NCBI GenBank assembly: GCA_025656455.1
Contig: JAHXHS010000001.1
Location: 174,484 to 238,483 of the forward strand
DNA: 64,000 bases
Source: Candidatus Thiodiazotropha sp. (ex Epidulcina cf. delphinae)
Lineage (GTDB): Bacteria; Pseudomonadota; Gammaproteobacteria; Chromatiales; Chromatiaceae
Reading direction: 5' to 3'
Shown here: in pieces, positions 61,101 to 64,000 of the stretch
How positions within the stretch are numbered: position 1 is the first letter of the stretch
Layout: every line of letters starts with the position of its first letter
Made by a program: the position numbers and the translations under genes
Notes under the pieces: generated by a model
The model's database searches: none
Told to the model about the DNA's origin: nothing
What the model saw: the letters and a program-made list of their open reading frames with translations, nothing else

Positions 61101-64000
61101 CGACACCCTGACCTATTCGATCAGCGGCGGCGCCGACGCGGCCCTGTTCGGCATCATCGGCGCCAGCGGCGTGCTGACCTTCAATGCGGCGCCCGACTTC
61201 GAGACCCCCACCGACAGCGGGGCAAACAATGTCTACGACGTACAGGTCACCGTCACCGACGACGGCACGGGCAACCTCACCGATGTGCAGGACATCGCCG
61301 TCACCGTCACCAGCATCAATGAGAATCCGGTCATCACCAGCAACGGAGGAGGCGCCTCCGGGGCAACCAATATTAACGAAAACACCACCGCCGTGACCAC
61401 GGTGACCGCCACCGATCCCGATAGCGGCGACACCCTGACCTATTCGATCAGCGGCGGCGCTGATGCAGGCCTGTTTGGCATCATCGGCGCCAGCGGTGTG
61501 CTGACCTTCAATGCGGCGCCCGACTTCGAGACCCCCACCGACAGTGGCGCAAATGGCGTCTACGACGTGCAGGTCACCGTCACCGACGATGGCACAGGCA
61601 ATCTCACCGATGTGCAGGATCTCGCCGTGACAGTGAACAACGTCAACGAAAATCCGACCATCACCAGCGATGGTGGCGGGGCATCGGCGGCGCTGAATGC
61701 AGCCGAGGGCCAAACCGCTGTCACCACGGTAACCGCCACCGACCCGGACCCCGGCGACACCCTGACCTATTCGATCAGCGGCGGCGCCGATGCGGCCCTG
61801 TTCGGCATCATCGGCGCCAGCGGCGTACTGACCTTCAATGCGGCGCCAGACTTCGAGACTCCCACCGACAGTGGTGCAAACGGCGTTTACGACGTACAGG
61901 TCACCGCCACCGACGACGGCACGGGCAACCTCACCGATGTGCAGGACATCGCCGTCACCGTCACCAGCATCAATGAGAATCCGGTCATCACCAGCAATGG
62001 GGGAGGCGCCTCCGGGGCAGCCAATATTAACGAAAACACCACCGCCGTGACCACGGTGACCGCCACCGATCCCGATAGCGGCGACACCCTGACCTATTCG
62101 ATCAGCGGCGGCGCTGATGCAGGTCTGTTCGGCATCATCGGCGCCAGTGGCGTGCTGACCTTCAATGCGGCGCCAGACTTCGAGACCCCCACCGATAACG
62201 GGGCCAACAATGTCTACGACGTACAGGTGACGGTCACCGACGATGGCACGGGCAACCTCACCGATGTGCAGGATCTCGCCGTGACAGTGGACAACGTCAA
62301 CGAAAACCCGCTCATCACCAGTAACGGCGGCGGAGCGACGGCAGCGGTGAATGCGGCTGAGGGCCAAACCGCTGTCACCACGGTAACCGCCACCGACCCG
62401 GATGCCGGCGACACCCTGACCTACTCGATAAGCGGTGGCCTAGACGCAGGTCTGTTCAACATTACCGGCGCCGGTGGCGTTTTGAGCTTTCTCGCGGCAC
62501 CGGTCTTTAGCACGCCCACCGACAACGGCGGGAACGGCGTCTACGACGTACAGGTCACCGTCACCGACGACGGCGCGGGAAACCTCACCGATGTGCAGGA
62601 CATCGCGGTGACCGTGACCGATGTCAATTTCCCGCCCGGCGGCAATCTGACCATCAACGGCAGCGCAGCCGAGGACCAGGTGCTCAGCGTCGTCAATAAC
62701 CTGACCGATGCCGATGGCTTGGGAACGATTGGCTATCAGTGGAACCGTGACGGCAGCGCCGTCAGCGGCGCCACCAGCACGACGTATACCTTGGGCGATG
62801 ACGATGTGGGACATACCATCTCCGTGACGGCCAGCTATACCGACGGCGGCGGCACGCTCGAGCGTGTCACCTCCAGCGCCACCGCCGCGGTGGCCAACAT
62901 CAATGACAACCCGACCGGCTCGGTCACGATTAGCGGCGAAACCACCCAAGGGCAAACGCTGACCGCCGATGCCAGTGGTCTGGCCGATAGTGACGGATTG
63001 GGCGTTTTCAGTTATCGCTGGCAGTCCGGCACGGCAGAGGTCATAGAAAACAGCGACACCTACACCCTTACCGCAAGCGATGTCGGCAACACCATAACGG
63101 TATCTGTAAGCTATACCGACGGCCAGGGTACGCAAGAGAGCGTGACCAGCAATGCCACCACCGAGGTCGCGGCGGCGGCAAGCGACGTTCCGGTGGTGGT
63201 GGCGCCTGCGGATATCACGGTAGACGCCACCGGCCTGTTTACCGAGATCGATATCGGCACGGCCACGGCCACGGATGCCGAAGACGGCGACTTAACGCCT
63301 GCGGTGACACAGATCGTGAGTAATGACGCGGCTCCCGCGGCACTCTCCGGCACCCCGGTGTTTTTCAGTCCCGGCATCCACCTGCTGAGCTGGACGGCGA
63401 CAGACACGGACGACAATACCGGCCTGGACACCCAGACAGTGCATGTCGTACCCATGGTCTCGTTCAGTAAAGACCAGGTCAGCGCCGAGGGCGAGACCGC
63501 AAGCTTCAAGGCGATCCTCAACGGTCCCGCGGTCAACTACCCGGTCACGGTGCCGTACACCGTTTCGGGCACCATGCTGAATGACGGCAGCGACCACAAT
63601 CTGAGCGATGGCAGCGTGATAATCGACCACCCCGCGCTGGAGGCCTCGGTCAGCGTCAGCTTTGTCGATGACGGCGCCAACGAGGGCACCGAAACCCTGG
63701 TGATAGCCATGGACTCACCCGGCAATGCGATAATCGGACCGGTCTCATCCCACCATATCGAAGTCCGGGAAGGTAATGTCGCCCCGACCGTCGAGCTGAT
63801 CGCGGACCAGGGAGGCGTCATCACCCGCATCATCGGCCAGACGGATGGCGCCGTGGCGGTCACGGCCATCGTTACCGATCCCAACAGAGGAGATGTCCAT
63901 AGCTACGATTGGAGCGGCAGTGACAACAGCTTGATCGACACCGATGCCGATCCAGCGACGTTCACCTTTGATCCCGCTAATCTGGATCCTGGGGCATACC
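58174..64000 (+). CDS. Giant DUF4347/cadherin-like secreted protein (3' end outside window)
   Basis: Open from ATG 58174 (AAGGAG upstream) to the window end, at least 1942 residues. Residues ~1-70 are basic and cytosolic-like; a hydrophobic segment (HIAAALTVAAMLTLLQT, ~75-92) could be a signal or anchor. DUF4347 follows (~179-315: VIDTSIDDWQ, IISHGDRGALYF, IHLFGCNVAGGEAGK, GADVAASVDPTG). Residues ~615-1486 are eight 109-residue cadherin-like repeats, then Ig-like units and a Calx-beta/PKD-like part. This architecture is typical of type I-secreted surface adhesins; the C-terminal signal and transporter are not in view. Confidence 0.9.
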   Translation, partial: MNQDTHRSTTSYYRTLYSKYRVDDAYLQTRGQRRATGAFLEQLETKDLLPGDSVPKRQLKRLNRAFLGSAMFRHIAAALTVAAMLTLLQTPPVSADVTADQGAARVSEIGESAYRPLLTDDEESEAVSLDQTDDTHKTSLHFISHKAPYSPVSFGEENTLSIDADSDMPWQIDPGRSLTVIDTSIDDWQILKEAVVEGEVLLLEGEDPVDAIIEKLRSLGGVDALSIISHGDRGALYFNDVKLSLDELEQQSDKWRELGAYLSDEGDIHLFGCNVAGGEAGKAFIAKLAEVTGADVAASVDPTGNPEQSGDWVLEAVQGDAEDLRAMNYQQLSAFNGVLAWSGTIDFTQVRDAGAYNGAPSINASFYNDASNTYTLVGDALVSSSYSGAGYLTAPNVAETQLTLSFLNSEVFNTSGIFIYNCSGGALTFKVTSNLGDSATIPLADASGGNIDLSGFSASLTSLDITNNVGGVLGCFYVDNFVITNLQSANTPPALGGTFTTAGAVNDNATTSPFSAVTVSDADADNVSVAITYTAANGALSGTGLTGSAGNYTVTSAAPATATTNLQGIVFTPTANQVAAGSTVVSTFTLTPNDGTANGTPDATTQITATSINDNPTITSNGGGATGPASVNENTTSVTTVTATDPDPSTTITYSISGGADAAAFSINPGSGALSFSSAPNFETPTDSGANNVYDVQVTATDNGPGTLTDVQDLAVTVNNVNENPLITSDGGGASAPLNAAENQTTVTTVSAFDSDTGDTLTYSISGGADAALFGIIGASGVLTFNAAPNFEVPTDSGANGVYDVQVTVTDDGAGNLTDVQDIAVTVTSVNENPTITSNGGGASGAAAVDENTTAVTTVTSTDPDSGDTPTYSISGGADAAAFAINPGSGALTFNSAPDFETPTDSGTNNVYDVQVTVTDDGAGNLTDVQDLAVTVNNVNDNPLITSDGGGASAALNAAENQTAVTTVTATDSDTGDTLTYSISGGADAALFGIIGASGVLTFNAAPDFETPTDSGANNVYDVQVTVTDDGTGNLTDVQDIAVTVTSINENPVITSNGGGASGATNINENTTAVTTVTATDPDSGDTLTYSISGGADAGLFGIIGASGVLTFNAAPDFETPTDSGANGVYDVQVTVTDDGTGNLTDVQDLAVTVNNVNENPTITSDGGGASAALNAAEGQTAVTTVTATDPDPGDTLTYSISGGADAALFGIIGASGVLTFNAAPDFETPTDSGANGVYDVQVTATDDGTGNLTDVQDIAVTVTSINENPVITSNGGGASGAANINENTTAVTTVTATDPDSGDTLTYSISGGADAGLFGIIGASGVLTFNAAPDFETPTDNGANNVYDVQVTVTDDGTGNLTDVQDLAVTVDNVNENPLITSNGGGATAAVNAAEGQTAVTTVTATDPDAGDTLTYSISGGLDAGLFNITGAGGVLSFLAAPVFSTPTDNGGNGVYDVQVTVTDDGAGNLTDVQDIAVTVTDVNFPPGGNLTINGSAAEDQVLSVVNNLTDADGLGTIGYQWNRDGSAVSGATSTTYTLGDDDVGHTISVTASYTDGGGTLERVTSSATAAVANINDNPTGSVTISGETTQGQTLTADASGLADSDGLGVFSYRWQSGTAEVIENSDTYTLTASDVGNTITVSVSYTDGQGTQESVTSNATTEVAAAASDVPVVVAPADITVDATGLFTEIDIGTATATDAEDGDLTPAVTQIVSNDAAPAALSGTPVFFSPGIHLLSWTATDTDDNTGLDTQTVHVVPMVSFSKDQVSAEGETASFKAILNGPAVNYPVTVPYTVSGTMLNDGSDHNLSDGSVIIDHPALEASVSVSFVDDGANEGTETLVIAMDSPGNAIIGPVSSHHIEVREGNVAPTVELIADQGGVITRIIGQTDGAVAVTAIVTDPNRGDVHSYDWSGSDNSLIDTDADPATFTFDPANLDPGAY
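60016..62631 (+). repeat. Eight tandem 327-bp (109-codon) cadherin-like repeats
   Basis: Units begin at 60016, 60343, 60670, 60997, 61324, 61651, 61978 and 62305 with exact 327-bp spacing. Each reads roughly NP.ITS[N/D]GGGA, DTLTYSISGGADA, NVYDVQVTVTDDG and TDVQD.AVTV. Units alternate between two subtypes, and 60997-61650 is nearly identical to 61651-62304, giving a 654-bp superperiod. Antisense ORFs across the block are shadows of this periodicity. Confidence 0.95.

Noticed and set aside
60754..62367. 537-codon minus-strand ORF rich in VVHCHGEILHIGE-like repeats
   Set aside because: It is the antisense shadow of the 327-bp cadherin-like repeats; the plus-strand frame is continuous with DUF4347 and has recognisable domains.

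Overview
The window reads as the chromosome of a motile gammaproteobacterium. The flagellar/chemotaxis genes follow the Pseudomonas/Vibrio order (fliLMNOPQR-flhB-flhA-flhF-fleN-fliA-cheYZAB-motCD-parC-parP-cheW), and a malyl-CoA lyase/malate-CoA ligase operon sits next to a perfect FNR-type site. A sulfur-oxidising or symbiont-like relative (Sedimenticola/Thiodiazotropha type) would fit, but that placement is inference. There are no rRNA genes, CRISPR arrays or full insertion sequences. Small palindromic elements are frequent.

Layout. 1-4.7 kb: SNF2 ATPase (cut by the window start), a SWIM/XRE protein, a small cytochrome c, a truncated PEBP gene, a phosphoribosyltransferase and a proline-rich small protein. 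4.7-10.2 kb: an RNA-end-processing neighbourhood with a Clp1/Grc3-like P-loop domain fused to an RNase Z-type nuclease, then the archease-rtcB ligase pair, whose two genes are pushed apart by two nested palindromic elements. 10.5-15.5 kb: a 5-kb island integrated in tRNA-Arg(ACG), bounded by a perfect 47-bp repeat of the tRNA 3' half. It carries a toxin-antitoxin pair, a tyrosine recombinase, a membrane protein and a broken NdpA-like gene. 15.5-18.2 kb: tRNA-Arg, 166/167-bp repeats bearing inverted imitations of the neighbouring tRNA-Ser 3' end, tRNA-Ser(GGA), YbaK, a methyltransferase and mobB. 18.2-38.4 kb: the minus-strand chemotaxis/flagellar operon, starting with a sigma-54 promoter before fliL. 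38.7-43.1 kb: an HDOD-histidine kinase and its likely REC-PAS-GGDEF-EAL partner. 43.4-46.0 kb: an AT-rich accessory patch with a Phd/PIN toxin-antitoxin operon, a lipoprotein and a coiled-coil protein, separated by palindromic elements. 46.2-53.6 kb: ettA, a hemerythrin, an orphan ParA, and the operon mcl-mtkA-mtkB-periplasmic protein-TlpA. 54.2-64.0 kb: a secreted-structure cluster with a GNAT, a DUF6916-like protein, three Tail-Collar proteins, a TIGR03032 protein and a giant DUF4347/cadherin-like protein that runs off the window end.

The most interesting signals are the following. First, a family of ~280-330 bp palindromic elements (2814-3145, 9319-9622, 21941-22224) with a conserved ~50-nt core, a hairpin that shows a compensatory change, and 4-bp YTAR-type flanks; one copy is nested exactly inside a 160-bp element of a second family. 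Second, the kinase-like/RNase Z fusion close to rtcB-archease. Third, the tRNA-Arg island with its NdpA-like/membrane-protein gene pair. All family assignments were made by reading sequence and recalling motifs; no database search was run.
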